DNA of 64,000 nt from Icerya purchasi (lineage: Eukaryota; Arthropoda; Insecta; Hemiptera; Monophlebidae). The position numbers and the translations under genes are program-made. Numbering within the stretch: position 1 is the first letter of the stretch; the number at the start of each line of letters is the position of its first letter. Below are positions 27,041-41,237 of the stretch, piece by piece. Where the stretch lies: assembly GCA_039619475.1 (NCBI GenBank), contig CM077115.1, positions 296,299,756 to 296,363,755 of the forward strand. The letters run 5' to 3'. The notes under the pieces were generated by a model. It searched no databases. It saw only the letters and a list, made by a program, of their open reading frames with translations, and was not told the origin of the DNA.

Positions 27041-30000
27041 GTGTGTGTGTGTTTATAAATATAAACTGTGTCCTTTGGACTTCGTCAAGGTCCCTTGGAT
27101 TGCAGATACAAGTTTTTCTGTAATGCTTATAGAAAAGTGGTTTCTATTTTGAGCTTGTCAAAAAAAAAAAAAAGAAAAAAAAAATAACATAGCTTTTAGT
27201 TTTAATTTTATTTTGGTTTTTATTGTATATTTATTTAAAACGTAGCAACAAACCGTTACATATTTCAAACTGTTTTTTCATATCATCTTCGGCGTTAAAA
27301 TGACGTTATCATTACCACAAACATTAATGACTAAATCATTTTTAAGCTAGATTTCGTAACAGGTTTATGCATTATATAAATTGCAATAGAAATTGCTATA
27401 TAAACTATAATTTAAATTTATCAGTTCGCAGTAAATTAAAACTGACTATTCTGTAAGAATTATAGCAGACTCTGATCTGCGGTTGCAGGAGGGGGTGACT
27501 CCATGACGAGCTCGCGTATATGAAACGAAATACCTTATAATATATACGTACACTATCTAAATCTCTTCAAAAAAACAGATACTGAAAAGAAATAATTCCA
27601 GAAAAAACAGAAAAATATTACACAACAACGTTTGTATAATATTACTTATTTATTAACCACTAAGGTAACTGTAGAAATTTTAAAACAGAATAAATTGTAA
27701 AGTTTCTGATATAGAGGTACATATTATGTACTTCTCGAATTCATTTTTTATTCTTCATTTAATAAAAATAAATAGTATCAGCTAGTTTTTATATTACCAC
27801 TACACAAGTACCTCATCCTAACATATAAAGAGTAAAAATTTTAAGACTATCACGTCACAGGAAATAGAAAAACAAGTAGTTTGTACGATGGTCATTGCGA
27901 TAGCCGAGTGACTAAAACGACTGCCAACATCGGGGTTATCAGTTAGAAAATAAGCAGCGATTAATAAAATGAATAGAATCATTCAAGTAAAATAATCGCT
28001 AATAGTAGTGCAAAAGGCAATGAAAAACCACCACACGTGCCATGTTATATGAGTGGGTTGGTATATAAACAGACACACTTGGGATTGCATTTGTACTACG
28101 ATAACAAGGTTCAATCAGTTTCAAGTGAAATCTTATGTACACCTGTATGACATGTGGAATTGCCTCGAGTGTGCTACTTATATCCGTGCAGCAAGAACGT
28201 AAGAATATTTAGTACTCATCAAGCATTCTTGGCTGAGAAGATGAAGAAGCTCGTGTGATAAATCTGAGGCCAGTTTCAGAAGAAGAAAATATGTACTGCG
28301 CGATAATTATGAATTTAAAAAAAAAAAACGAACAAAAACATAAAATTAAAAGAAAAAAAAATACAACTGCCAAAAATGTTTCATACAATTTTTGAAACTT
28401 CTTAAATTGTTTATTTTTCTGTTTTTAATCAAGTAAAATTATACACCTCGAAAAACTCTAAAAAACGCATCTAAATACACGCTATATAAACTTAATTAAC
28501 AACTATTGTTTTGTTTTTTTTGTTCATGCTTTTTGATTTGATAATTATATATTAAAAATCGATTAAACTCGCGCTTTACTTTTAGAAAATACAATTAAGA
28601 ACTTCATACGAAAGGAAAAAAGAAACAATAATTTTCAAATATATAAATATTTAACATTTTTTATTCTTACCTCTTTTTATATGAATGTTAGAGTACAATC
28701 AGACCATTCAAATGAAAAAGGATAAAAGCGATGGCAGAAAATTCATTAGTACCCAAAAAGAACAGGGAGAAAAAGTGGCCTAACATGAAACAGAATTAAA
28801 TGAAAAAGTTAGGAGTTATCTAAAAACAAGCGTAGCCTAAAATAAGGATTAAAATTAAATGGGAACAGTGAGTTCCAACGTAAAGCGGCTGATGTAGATG
28901 AATAAGTAAAAATCAATAGGCAAACACGTTAACGAAAAATCGCACGAAGAAAAAATATTTTTCGTATTAATCGAATTCCATTTTAATATGGAAATCCTGG
29001 TCAAAATGCGGGCGACTATTAAAGAATTGAAATCGTATATTTTTGCAGCTAGAAATATAAAAACATTATGAAAAAAAAAGCGCGCTGTTTACGTTTCCGT
29101 TCCTTCTTAAGTTAAAATGTAATTATATAATTAATCATTTCTCTTATATTCAAATATATTATAGACGATTTTAAGTCCACGAGTAAGAAGAAAATTTAAT
29201 GAAAATTCAACAGAAATTCTAAAAATATGATTAGCGAACTTAAAAAATAAATAAATAAATAAACACAAAGAAAAAATATTTAAATAGATAAATTTGATAA
29301 CATTTTTTTTTATACGAATGTGTATCATAAATAGAAAACTTAACCGGTGCTTCTTACAAACTTGGTTAAAAATTGTACTTACTCACAAACAACAGTTAGC
29401 AGTTTAACAGTTTTATGTGCTGCCGATCTATCGCCATTAATAAAACCAGTTCGTATAATTTCATTTAAATAACTCTCGACCGTATAAATCAAATTTAGCT
29501 GATCAGTTATACAGTTGAACGTTAGCATACGGCATCGGGACAAACGTATGTAAGCGGCCCATATTAAGATATCTAAAGCCATCTGTCGATATTGATAATC
29601 GGTATTTTCAAAATAGCATTTCAACATATTTTCAAAAAATAAATTGGATTCTAACATATTACATCGTTCTGATCTGAAAGGAACATTGTTACACATATGT
29701 ATTAAAACCGAACACATTAATTTTCTTATCATGTTTGTAATCAAGACTTTTTTTCATAAAAATCCCCAAGCAAAAATATTTTTACCCATTTATGCTTATA
29801 TACAATTTTATCAAATCCTTATATAAAATTATTTCCAAAAGCCCGATTTAACAACTGAACTACAAAATATTATTGCCCCTCACCGACGTAATCAATGTAC
29901 AATAAATTCCAGAGGGCCTTTATTTTATGCCATTAAACTCTTCCCGACTAGTACAAAAAAAAACTATATTGTATAATTAATAAGATAATGTAAAAAATTC

Positions 30001-33000
30001 GAACGCATCTTTTAAATCTCTATCAGCAATATAACCATTAATAAATGATTAAAAACGAGAAATAAAATATTACTTTTCGTTAACTATATCAACTTCTTTG
30101 GATTTCCGTACTGTAATCGAAATTTCCGCTATATTATCACAACCGAAAAATTGTTTATTGCTGGAATCAGACAATGAAACATCATCTAAAGGACTGCTGT
30201 ATAATCGCTATAAACAACAAAAATTATAAATGCAAATAAATTAAAATGATACCGATAAATTCCAATATTAAAGTAGCAGCGAAAAACTCGAAATCATCTC
30301 TACAATACCTTCTCTTCTAAAGATCTAAGGTGAACAATTATAATTCGGCATTTATCACGAAATAAATAAGGACTAGTTAATTTAACACAGCCAGCACGTT
30401 CCGTAACATCTAAGCAAGACTTTAAATTAATAGGTCCGCAAAGTAACTCAGTATTGTGCACTCGATGGAATTCCGGAGTAAGAACCGGATTTACATTTCT
30501 ATCCGAATATAGTACAGCATCTACAAAATAACAAAATCAATTAGTAATAATTTATTAAAAAATAATATTTGTAAATTTGGCAAAACTGCTAATTATATTA
30601 AGATATAAATATATATATATATACACCACGTTTCACTGACCCGCGAAAGATCTTAGCAGTTTTGAAAAATTTTACTAATTTAATTTAACAGAAGTAATTT
30701 TCTTCAGTTAAACTCTTGCTTGTTATTTCTAAGCAGTAAAAAACAAAGTAATCTTGAATAAAAGACAAATCAAGAAAGTTCTAAATGTTAAAAAATTGGA
30801 TGGAATTTAAAATAATTCTGTAAATTATTTAATCGTAATGCGTCTGCATTAACATATTCGCTTATTGTTCACACTGTTTATAAAATCGTACCAGCTAAAA
30901 AATTAAGTAAAAACACAACCAATATAACGTTACAAAATTTTTTTCGCCACATGCTTATTTTTGTCTACCGGTTATATAAATACACAACTACACCCATACT
31001 CGCCTATACACACACATATATATGTGTGTGTAAGTGGGTATGTATATATCAATGCCGGATTCGTGGGAGGGGGGGATATGAGGCATTTCCCCCCTAAAGA
31101 ACCAAAGCCTCTATGAAAAAATTTGTTATAACAGAGAAACTTAATTTATACTATAAAAGATTTGTGTAAATGTTACCTATGGATTTAATTATAACTAATA
31201 TTTAATATTGTTTTTTAGTAAAACTATTAATGTTACGTTTTTATTTTATTTTAAACCCAACTGTCATCGATATTTTGCCTTTCTTATTTATTTTTAATTT
31301 GTACTTTGTAATGTAAATGAAAATAGTTCAATGAGAAATACGTATACTTAAAGTTGCTCACAAACAAAGAATTCGGATCGGATTACTAACAAAAATAAAA
31401 AGGAAGTAAAATCTAATAAAAATACTTTCTTTCTTACTATTCAAATTCTAAATTACAATTTTAGTTAGAATTTTATAATTTTTTTTATTTTTTACGTGAA
31501 AATAAAATTTTAATTAAATTGTAATAATTATGTATTTTTAAAACATTTTTAAGTTTATAAAGAGGTCGTTATTTGATTTTCTTTATCAAATAACATATTT
31601 CTCAAGTCTACTGCCTACTATAGACGATATTACTAGAATCCAACATAAGTTGTTTATTCACGAAGCACTTCCAAGAAGTGATTGCTTATTTATTTCATTG
31701 CACTGGACATCGCAATCATTGCTTTAGAGGATCGAAGAATAGTTGATGAACGGCATAGAGTTTTTTTATCAAAGTTATCGATAAAATCAAGAAAAACAAT
31801 CAAAAACGTTGCTTCATTCTTCAACACAACAATATTAGTTCTCATGCTAAATAATTATTTGAAGGAGAAACATCAAATTTATATCTCGTTGTCCACGTTT
31901 ACTTGATTTATCGGCTAACTTTTTCTTTGTGATCCCGAGTATCAAGAACAAAAAATCCGTGGATGGTGACTTTCACCAATTTAAGAAGCCGCTGACCCTT
32001 CAAAAAACATGTTTTAAAAATACCACCTTTAGAGTGAAAAAATGTTCCAAGAATTGGTTAAAACTCATGCAAAATTGTATAACCTTAATGGAGAATATTT
32101 CGAAAAATAATAAAACGATTTATACCAATTTTTTTTCTTAGATTCAAATAACACAACGCTAAACAGCACTTCAGAAATAGATGTCCAATTAGCTAATTAA
32201 ACCGAAATAATCAACACTGGTATTAAATTGGCATTCCCTATACGGAAATGTACTTCCTTTCCGCTACATTCTGTGCCATCGTGCATAATTCAAATCATAA
32301 AAATAAAGAATTATATCAGAAGACAATATATTTTACATCGTTTCACAGTACGTGTTCAATCATTAAAAAAATTCTTAAACTTCTTTATCAAAGCTGTTCG
32401 CTTACGAGAAATAAAAACGAGGTCTTCAACTGTAAGATATCCAACCTTCCCATTAAAGACAAAAGCCTCTGGAAAGTTTACAAGAGTTTTAGCAGTTAAG
32501 CCTCGTCATTCTCTCCGCTTCTTGATCCGAGTACTAACTCGTACATGTACTCTGATTTTCAAAAAGCGGAATTACTAGCTACCCATTACTTTCAAATTCA
32601 CTCCCGTAATACAGATCTGTTACCTAAACAAAAAACTTCCCAAATTCACTCTACTCTTCGCACCTACTTCAAATCACATTCTGCACTGCATGAATTTAAC
32701 GTCGTTACTCCAGCCGAGATACAGCACATCCTAAAATCTCTTAGGCTAAAACAATCTACTGGTTATGATAATATTCCTAATGTAGCCTTAAAAAATCTTC
32801 CACTGACATTCCTAGCTGAAATAACTTCTTTAGTAAATGCTATGTTTAAATTTGGCTATTATCCAAAACAATCGAAATCCACCAAAACTATCGCGCTTCC
32901 GAAGCCTAGGAAAGGTTTTTCGTGCATCGACAACATTTGTCCTATTAGCCTTCTTAGTAATTTAAGCAAAGTGGTAGAAAAAATTATACGTCTCATGTTA

Positions 33001-36000
33001 CACACTGATAGCTCAAATATCATTCCTTGGGAGCAGTTCGGGTTCAAGCTTGAGCACTCTACAGTGCAGCAAATTTCTAGAATCGGGGAATTCATAACCC
33101 TCAATTTTAACTGTAATAAACACACAGGCATGATATTACTAGACATAGCCAAAGAATTTGATACTATTGGGCATGATGGTATAATCTTCAAAATGATCAA
33201 GACCAAATTTCCGGTTTACTTAATTAGATTAGTCAAAAGCTACTAAAGCAATAGAATATTTGATGTTCACATCTCTGATACCTCTTCGTTTTTTAAAACA
33301 TGCTTAGCCGGCGTCCCGCAGGGCAACATCTCGGGGTCAATTTTATTCAATATTCCTTTACGATTTCCCTGTATCGGCTTGCATTAGCACGGCACTCTTC
33401 GCCGACGATGCTGCGCTGTATTGCAGTTCATACAATCGCCAACAAACTACAACTTGGGGTTAACCGCGTCCTTCGCTTTTTAAAAAATGATGTATTTCTA
33501 TTAATCCGGCTAAATCTGAGGCGATTCTATTTTCTCATAGGTACCCATTGACCCATAAGAAATTGCACATACAAAGTACCGATGTTCCTTGGTCTGATCA
33601 AGTTCGCTACCTTAGCGCAATATTAGACAAAAGGCTAAACTTTAATAAACATATCGATCACGCTATCGTCAAAACTAATCGTGCTATCTGTGCTATTTAC
33701 CCAATGTATCATCGCACATGTGGTCCTCAATAAGGTTTTTTTAAAAAATTTTTGCTACAAAGACATTCTGCTAAACTATAGTTTGTAATAATTTATAATC
33801 CTATTTCATACGTTGCGTCGTCCGACAAGACGATTCGTCGATACGCTAGTTCAGCTTGCAATGCTAACGTTACGTTATGTCGTAATTTGCGCAAATATAT
33901 ACTTTCTTTCTTCTTCTTCCTTTTCTTTTATTATCTGTATAAAAACCTAAAAGGTAACTTTTGTAGTTCATTTATTTTTATTAGTAATAAAATCTTATCG
34001 TTTATATATAAATGGAAAATGGTAATTGCTTTTTTTACACTTTATTTATTTTCAAATATAATTAAAATCGGTAACACTTTAAATGAAATTAAAACCGAAT
34101 TTTAAATTAAAAAGAAATATCGAAAATAGTTCATTTCAATATTAAGATAAAATCAATACATCGATAAAAAATTACAACATAAAAAAATTACCTCGTTCTG
34201 CATTTGGCTCGGATATATCGGTGAACACTTCAGAAGGATCTCGTTTTTTTAATAACGAAACTTGTACATTAGGCTTATAAAAACGAGATCTGAGAGTAAA
34301 TTTTAATTTAACATGTCCGACATATACCCAGTGCGGTAGTGAAATGCCTATCAAGTGATGACTCCAAGTACTCCTACAATAACAAAACATGCAGTAAGTA
34401 GGTTTATGATATGTGCTTTTAGGTTTATTTCTACATCCGTTTAACGTAAACATACAGCATAGTTTTTAATCAGCATAAGGCTTGGATTTACATAAGTAAA
34501 ATTTTTAAATTATTGAATTAAACAAGAATATATCAAATCAAATTAAATAAATTTGTGATTACTATTATTACAATTATAATTACATAAATGTACTAAAAAT
34601 AAAATTACTTCTTCTAAATCAGAATCAATTTTAATAAAAACAGATATAATCTACCCAATCACTTTAAAAATATTAGTGTATAATTGAAATACATAGAAGC
34701 AAGTACACGTGTACGTCCTATGCTTACAAATTTGTATGTGCGTAGGCGAAAGCAAATAAAATCTTTTATTCAAACATACCACGCGACTCGCAGCCACGTC
34801 TGTGCGCACATATACACATATTTTCATATATATATATATATATACATACTAGATGAAAAACGAAAAAATACTGAATTATTTTTGTACCGTACACGTACGC
34901 ACATATTTGAACATGCACATAATTCGAAAAATAACTCATATTTTATTAAATTAATTGTATTATCTGATAATACGACATAATTATACTACTTTTTAGTATA
35001 TTTAATAACTCCGAATTTTATAAATTCGTTAAATATGTAAGTGAAAGAATTTCTGAAAGATGATTTATTTGATCGAGTATCGGAATTTACTATATCTTCA
35101 TAAGCCAATCCAAAAAAAGCAAAAAAATGTATAGTAATTAGTTTTAAATCTGCTTATGCGATTGTTTTCATTTTATATTGGTTATGGGATGTAATTGATC
35201 CTGTGGCATTACTAAAGAAATAGTCAAAATATTTATCAAAACAATTTTCTTGTTATACATAAATTTTGTTTTAATATTAATTTCTTTAATAGACTGATCT
35301 TTTTATTCACTATTTTAATAACACATCTAATTATTTCAACTAACTTTAATTAATAAAGATTAATAAAATAATTAGTTTTTCGCCGTCATAACAGCTATTT
35401 GTGTTGATTTTAAATAGTGCCTAAACGTTATAATAAGTCAACTTCCTGTAATGGTTCCTATTTTTAAAAAAATTTAAAGAATGCCTAAATAAATTCTGCA
35501 ATTCAAAGGCGACTAAGAGCGACATTGATACTAAATAGAGCGCATTCTAATTTAGTTGATAGTCAGTGTAAAACCTTTTTTAATCCCGTGCCTTCTAATC
35601 CGTCAACCATTTCAGTCAAATCCATTCGACAGATAGGGTAAAAAAAATAAAGGAAAACAATAAAATGAAAAACATTATCAAAAGCACAGTGTTATTTTGT
35701 TTTTTAATTCACATTTCTAATATAAAATCTAATTTTATTTGAAAATAGGTGGAATAAAATAAATAAAAATCCAGTAACTTAAATTAAATAAAACTTTTAT
35801 CGGTTAAATAACTTTCCGATTATTTTTCGATGGTTTAATAATAAGATTAAAATTAAAAAAATATATAAATTACTTACGGTCCCAACTGTAACTTCCATGA
35901 TCTAGTATGATTGGCATCTCCATTACGCAACAAAGACTGGGGCTGTTGCTTGCGCTGTTTTTGTCCTTGCTTAACTTCCGACCAACAACTGAGTGTATCA

Positions 36001-39000
36001 GCCGTAAAGCGAGGTGTTACATTTTCAAATTTGGTCAGTTCAACAAGCATCTTTAGATCATTTTTTGTGAAGTTAACTTTTGAAGATATTAACGGCAACC
36101 TATGCGAAAAATAATGTGATAGTTATTATGGATAAAAAAATGTAAGAAGAAATTTAATTTTTATCATTTGTACAGAGGCTAAGTTTAAATAAACCACAGT
36201 GATTAACTTTTGAATAAAAATAGCAAAACAAAAGAAGTTGAAAATCGCACTAGTTCGAAATTCAAATAAAATCAAGAAATACTCCCTCACCTCTAGTCTA
36301 GAAAAAGATCCTTTAAGAAATGATCCATAATTTAAAGTAGTAATATTAAAAATTTTCATCAATGAAACAAAAGAAAAATACATACGATTCCGGTGTTGTC
36401 TGCTCTATTTTTCCGTCGAGCGCGAAATCAGTAAACTTACTCCTGTGTAAACCAAACTCTTCGTATAACAAATCCGCGTTCTTTTGAAGAAGAGAAAAAT
36501 AATGAAGTTTACCGTGTTCCGATAAAACGCATAATTTTTCTACACCTATAAATAACAATAATAATAAAATCTGAAATATAAAATACAAGCGATACGTTAA
36601 ATATATTTTTTTTTTTGATAATTTTGGTGCGAAACCAAGTAAACAATACTAAAGACTTGTGCGAGCTATACACAACTAAAATATATTTGAGGATTTTATA
36701 ATAAGGCAGAAATACTTTATTATATGATCTAATTAAGAGGGAGGATATTTATACCTCATCTACCTCACTCGAAATTTCGAGTATGAGTTATCTTCTAATT
36801 AGGAGGAGAATTAAAGGATAGGTAGTCGGGCAGTTGGAATCACGTAAGCAGGAGCGCAACCTAGCTTTCGTGCTGCTGACAACGTGAGAAAGGTGCCACT
36901 GGCAAGGCGAAGCCAAGACGACTGGCCTTTTACTCACGTTGATGCGATTGTTCGCTGGCTGAATATTTCTATGCGACGCTAGCGCACTTGCACGACTACA
37001 ATTGGAACTGACTATAGTCGCTTGTTATCGCGCTACAGATGCAGTGTGCAACTGTGTCTAAACTGCTGTGTACTAAACTAGCGTCGCATAATTTTTGTCC
37101 TCGTCCGGTATCGAACCCGAGACCTCCGGATCGGAAGTCAAGCGCTCTAGCCACTAGGCCAAACGATTTATAATCTGACTAAATAAAATATAAATTACAT
37201 ACAGTGATAATAAATTTCTCCAAAAAGAATCAAAAAAAAACAAAACAAAACAAAAAAAAACATTAAATGTATATAAAATATACTCATAACAAAAATTTCT
37301 ACAAGACAACGTTATCAAAATAGTAACATTATCAGAATTCTTTTATATGTTTTTAAAAAGGGTACATAGAATAGAAAGATCATGCTCTATTTGGTTGAAC
37401 CTAGATAATATATACACATAGGTAGAAGTCACTTGGGTGAAAGTATAGGCAGATCATTCTAAAACAAGAAAAAAACCGGCCTCAATCATTATGAAAAGAG
37501 CTAAATTTCGCAATCCAGACACCCTGCGAAGGATATGAGACTAAAAATTAATCTTAAAATGTTCCTTTTATCCGAGTATAATTATTTTTAACAGCAAAGT
37601 AAAAGGAACCTTAACAAAGTTTATTTATTCGTCAAGTAATTTGGAATTAATTTTTAGTATTCCAATGAATAATTTATTGTTATTTAGAAATACATTATTT
37701 CTTAAAGCACTCCAGTTTATACTGACCCTCTCTTAGCTATCCAAATATAATCCCAACTTTAATTCATAAAGGTTATTCCTATGCAGATCAAATGGCAAGA
37801 AGGTCACTACGATTTAAATAACCATCACTATTATCGTACAACATATATATATATATACATATAAATATATTGTGAACCACGAATACCGGTATGTTATTAT
37901 TGATAGGCTATTTATAATAATAATAATAAGTCAATTTTAAAATTAAAAAATTAACGTAAAACAACAATTTTTTGACAAACTATCTAGTAATTTTATTTAT
38001 TCAAAGTAAGGTAATTGCTAGTGTAAAATTTGATACAAGTATTATAACGTAAAATCTGGCTTAGCTATTCTCTGTATTATCTTTTCAATTAAAATCTAAT
38101 TTTAAATAGTATATGCATGTGGGAATGTTAATGTAACATAACTCTAACGTAAAGAGCAATGAAACAGAGAATGGTTTAACGTAAATTAAGTTAGTAAGAA
38201 TTTCCGCACTAGTTGTCGGTACATTTGACGGAAATTTCATATTTTTACACTCTTGTATAACAGTAAATTAAAGTTAATGTAAATCAATTAAATTATTGAA
38301 ATATGTATTTGTGATTAAGTAGTTATACTAGCAGTGTTCGGGGTCGAACAAAAGCTATACCACATACATCGAGCTGGGTAAATTTAAGATATATATATAT
38401 ATGTATATAGATATAGGCTGAAGAGACGTATATCGATTGTCGTTCGATAATCGCTGGGTTTCGCTTCATTTGAGAGCTGGATGAAAAAATATATCTCATG
38501 CGCGTTGTCCCAAATAAATTTCATCTACTTTCGATATTGAACATATATAAATGTTTATTTTTTTAAAATTTGTTTTATATTTTCTTGCACTTTACGTCAT
38601 AATGCAGAGCTGGTAACATCGCGGAATACATTACGTGTGTGTTCATACTATGTGATCAATTTTAACTTTGTTTTCGTGAATTGTTAATTTTTGATTCCTG
38701 CCACTATAAATTCCAAAAAACAATATACAGATCAAAAAAATGCATGTTATTATTAAGTTGGTGTACAGTTGTGTGATAAATATTGGTCAATTGCGTCCAG
38801 TAGGAGGAGGTTCAAAACAATAACAAATTCTTACGATTGCATCATTATCAATCGGTAGAATTTGCATTGTTGGTTCGAAACCAGAGACATTACAATACAC
38901 ACACACTCACAAACATATATATATAAAATTTATAAAAAGAAAAATGAACAAAGTATTTCTTCTTAAAAACAAATATACAATAAAATCACTTTCAGAATCA

Positions 39001-41193
39001 TAGAACTATGAACCGATTTATTTATAACGTATGCATACTGTGATCATTGACACTTTCTTAACCATCACCGGGTTTTATTTTCATTTCTTTTTCCTGATTA
39101 ATAAAATTTCCTGACTTTTCTTGGCTTTCCAGAAAGTAGCTATCCTGCGTGTTTTTTCATTGTTTTAATCATGTTACATTTAGAATTTTCTAATTGATTA
39201 ATATCAGTTTACAAAACAAAATTATTTCTACTTTGTTGTGTTTTTTTCATTTAATTCATTAATAAAAATCTCATCTTCCATTAACACACTTTACAACACA
39301 TATTGTTGCAGTTGTTTTTTATTTTATTTATAACTTTCATCGTTCCAAAAATATATAAATTTTCTAACAGACCAAAGTTTACGGATTCTTGAACTGATTT
39401 GTTATTTATTTGACCTTCGCTTCTGCATTAACTCGTTCATTATTATTTCTTTTTTCCATTCATCATACATACAGTTCTCTTGGTCGTTTTCATTCTTAAA
39501 GATTCAATTTTTTAAAAATAAATTCGCTTAAATTTCAATCATATATTATTACTATTTTTTTCGTTTTCCAACTGAAAATAAACATTAAAATATTTTTTAT
39601 GTCTTTATTATTTGGGAGATTTATTACATTTTTTAATCTTATCCACCATAACTAAGGTATAATAAATAAAAGTTTTTTGCTTAATTGTTCTTTCAATTCC
39701 ACAAATTTTGAAATATTTGATTTTATATTCCGAAACACTGGCAAGAAAGACTTTTAAAAATTATTTTACTTCTTCCAACTGCTCGTCAAAGAATATTGAA
39801 CTAGGACATTTCTTTACTCAAAATTTGATTTTTAATACATTTCAAATTAATTCTATCTCTGAATTAGGCGGTTATTATCTGTAGCGACTGTAATATATAA
39901 AAAAAATTTTGATAAGATTCCTCGGATCAAATTTTATCTTTTCCAAATTTTTTTATGCTATTTGGCTTTTCGCATTAGATTTAAGTGGATTTAAGTATAT
40001 ACTGTTTTTGGTTTAGACGAATCACGACTCTTCTACAATATTCACTACCTGCTTTCTTGTATTCATACAAAAAAAAAAAAACAAATAAGCAAGAACAGCA
40101 AAAAAAAAGTAAATAAAGTGTTTAAAACAATTTTCTAAGTATATGTAGAATTTAAGCTAAAAACAGAATTAGAACCTTGATGTACGTGGCATAATAGTAA
40201 AAAAAATAAAAGTAATAGAAAAATAGAATAAGTTATATATAAGCAAAATTAAATAAAAAAAGTTCCGTGCACATTCCTATACAATTCTCGAAATAACCCA
40301 ATTCAACTGAACCTTAACTATGACGAATTTTAAAAAATAATACAAAATATAAACCAACAGGTAAAATGCTGTGACCGGTAAAGACAAAACCAATAATTTT
40401 CCGATCATTAACATATTTTTCCCAAAACCGGGAATTATATCTACATAGGCTCCATACAACATACATATATTTTATTTTATTTTTTAAACAATAAAAAATG
40501 ATTAGGTTTTACAGAATAACTAAATCATTTTTTTTTTACATTTTTTTTAAATCACTGGAAACCGACTACTAACGTTTTCGATAAAACGTCGATAGATATG
40601 TTGAAAGCAACGAAGGTAAATAGACCATAATTTGTTTAACCGTAATTGTGCCATGGAATTCTGACTAGGTCCTACGTAAATACGTACACACACATGTGCG
40701 CTCGTGCGCAGATGCCCAAAGATAGACAATTTTTTTTTTTGCTTTTAATTCTCGGAAACATAAAATATTTAATTTCATTTTCAAAGTGATTACAATAAAA
40801 TTTCCCCCTTCTGGTAGTGAAAAAAAATCAATAAAATCTTTTCACCCACTTACACACGAATTTTCTCCTACTACCCATTAATATAATGAAAAATTTAATA
40901 ATCCCGTTAGAATGTAATTTTGTTGAATGAAAATTTACTTTTTTAAAAATTTACTTAGACAGAGGGAATACTTGAAATTAAGGTTTGTAATGTACCGAAC
41001 CTAACAAAATTAACGCGAAAAAGGAAAGAGGCAACTGCTATCCCGCAGCAGTTTTTACCTTTCTATAGGTAACATTCAATTCGGTTCAGGTTGGTTAGAC
41101 TTATAAACAATTTAAATCTGGAAACCAAGTTCAACATTTACTGGCAGCATTCATTCTTACTGGCTTATAAAATTATCTTCCTTACTATTTTAT

Positions 41194-41237
<44 letters not shown>

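Larger units (their letters stand above)
26907..29382 (-). other. Bruce intron L-M
   Basis: Holds a (AC)n(AT)n(GT)n microsatellite (26,989-27,052) and a SINE-like repeat (27,890-28,320). The rest is AT-rich with nothing recognised. Confidence 0.6.
30521..34191 (-). other. Bruce intron I-J containing a LINE
   Basis: Besides the Jockey fragment (31,930-33,890) there is a short (AT)n/(AC)n patch (30,605-30,625, 31,007-31,030) and a G/C-run patch at 31,050-31,110 that may be a hAT end. The rest is AT-rich. Confidence 0.65.

Noticed and set aside
37096..37165. Functional tRNA gene (anticodon TCC)
   Set aside because: A- and B-boxes are good but the acceptor stem does not pair and the T-stem has a mismatch; better explained as a SINE head.
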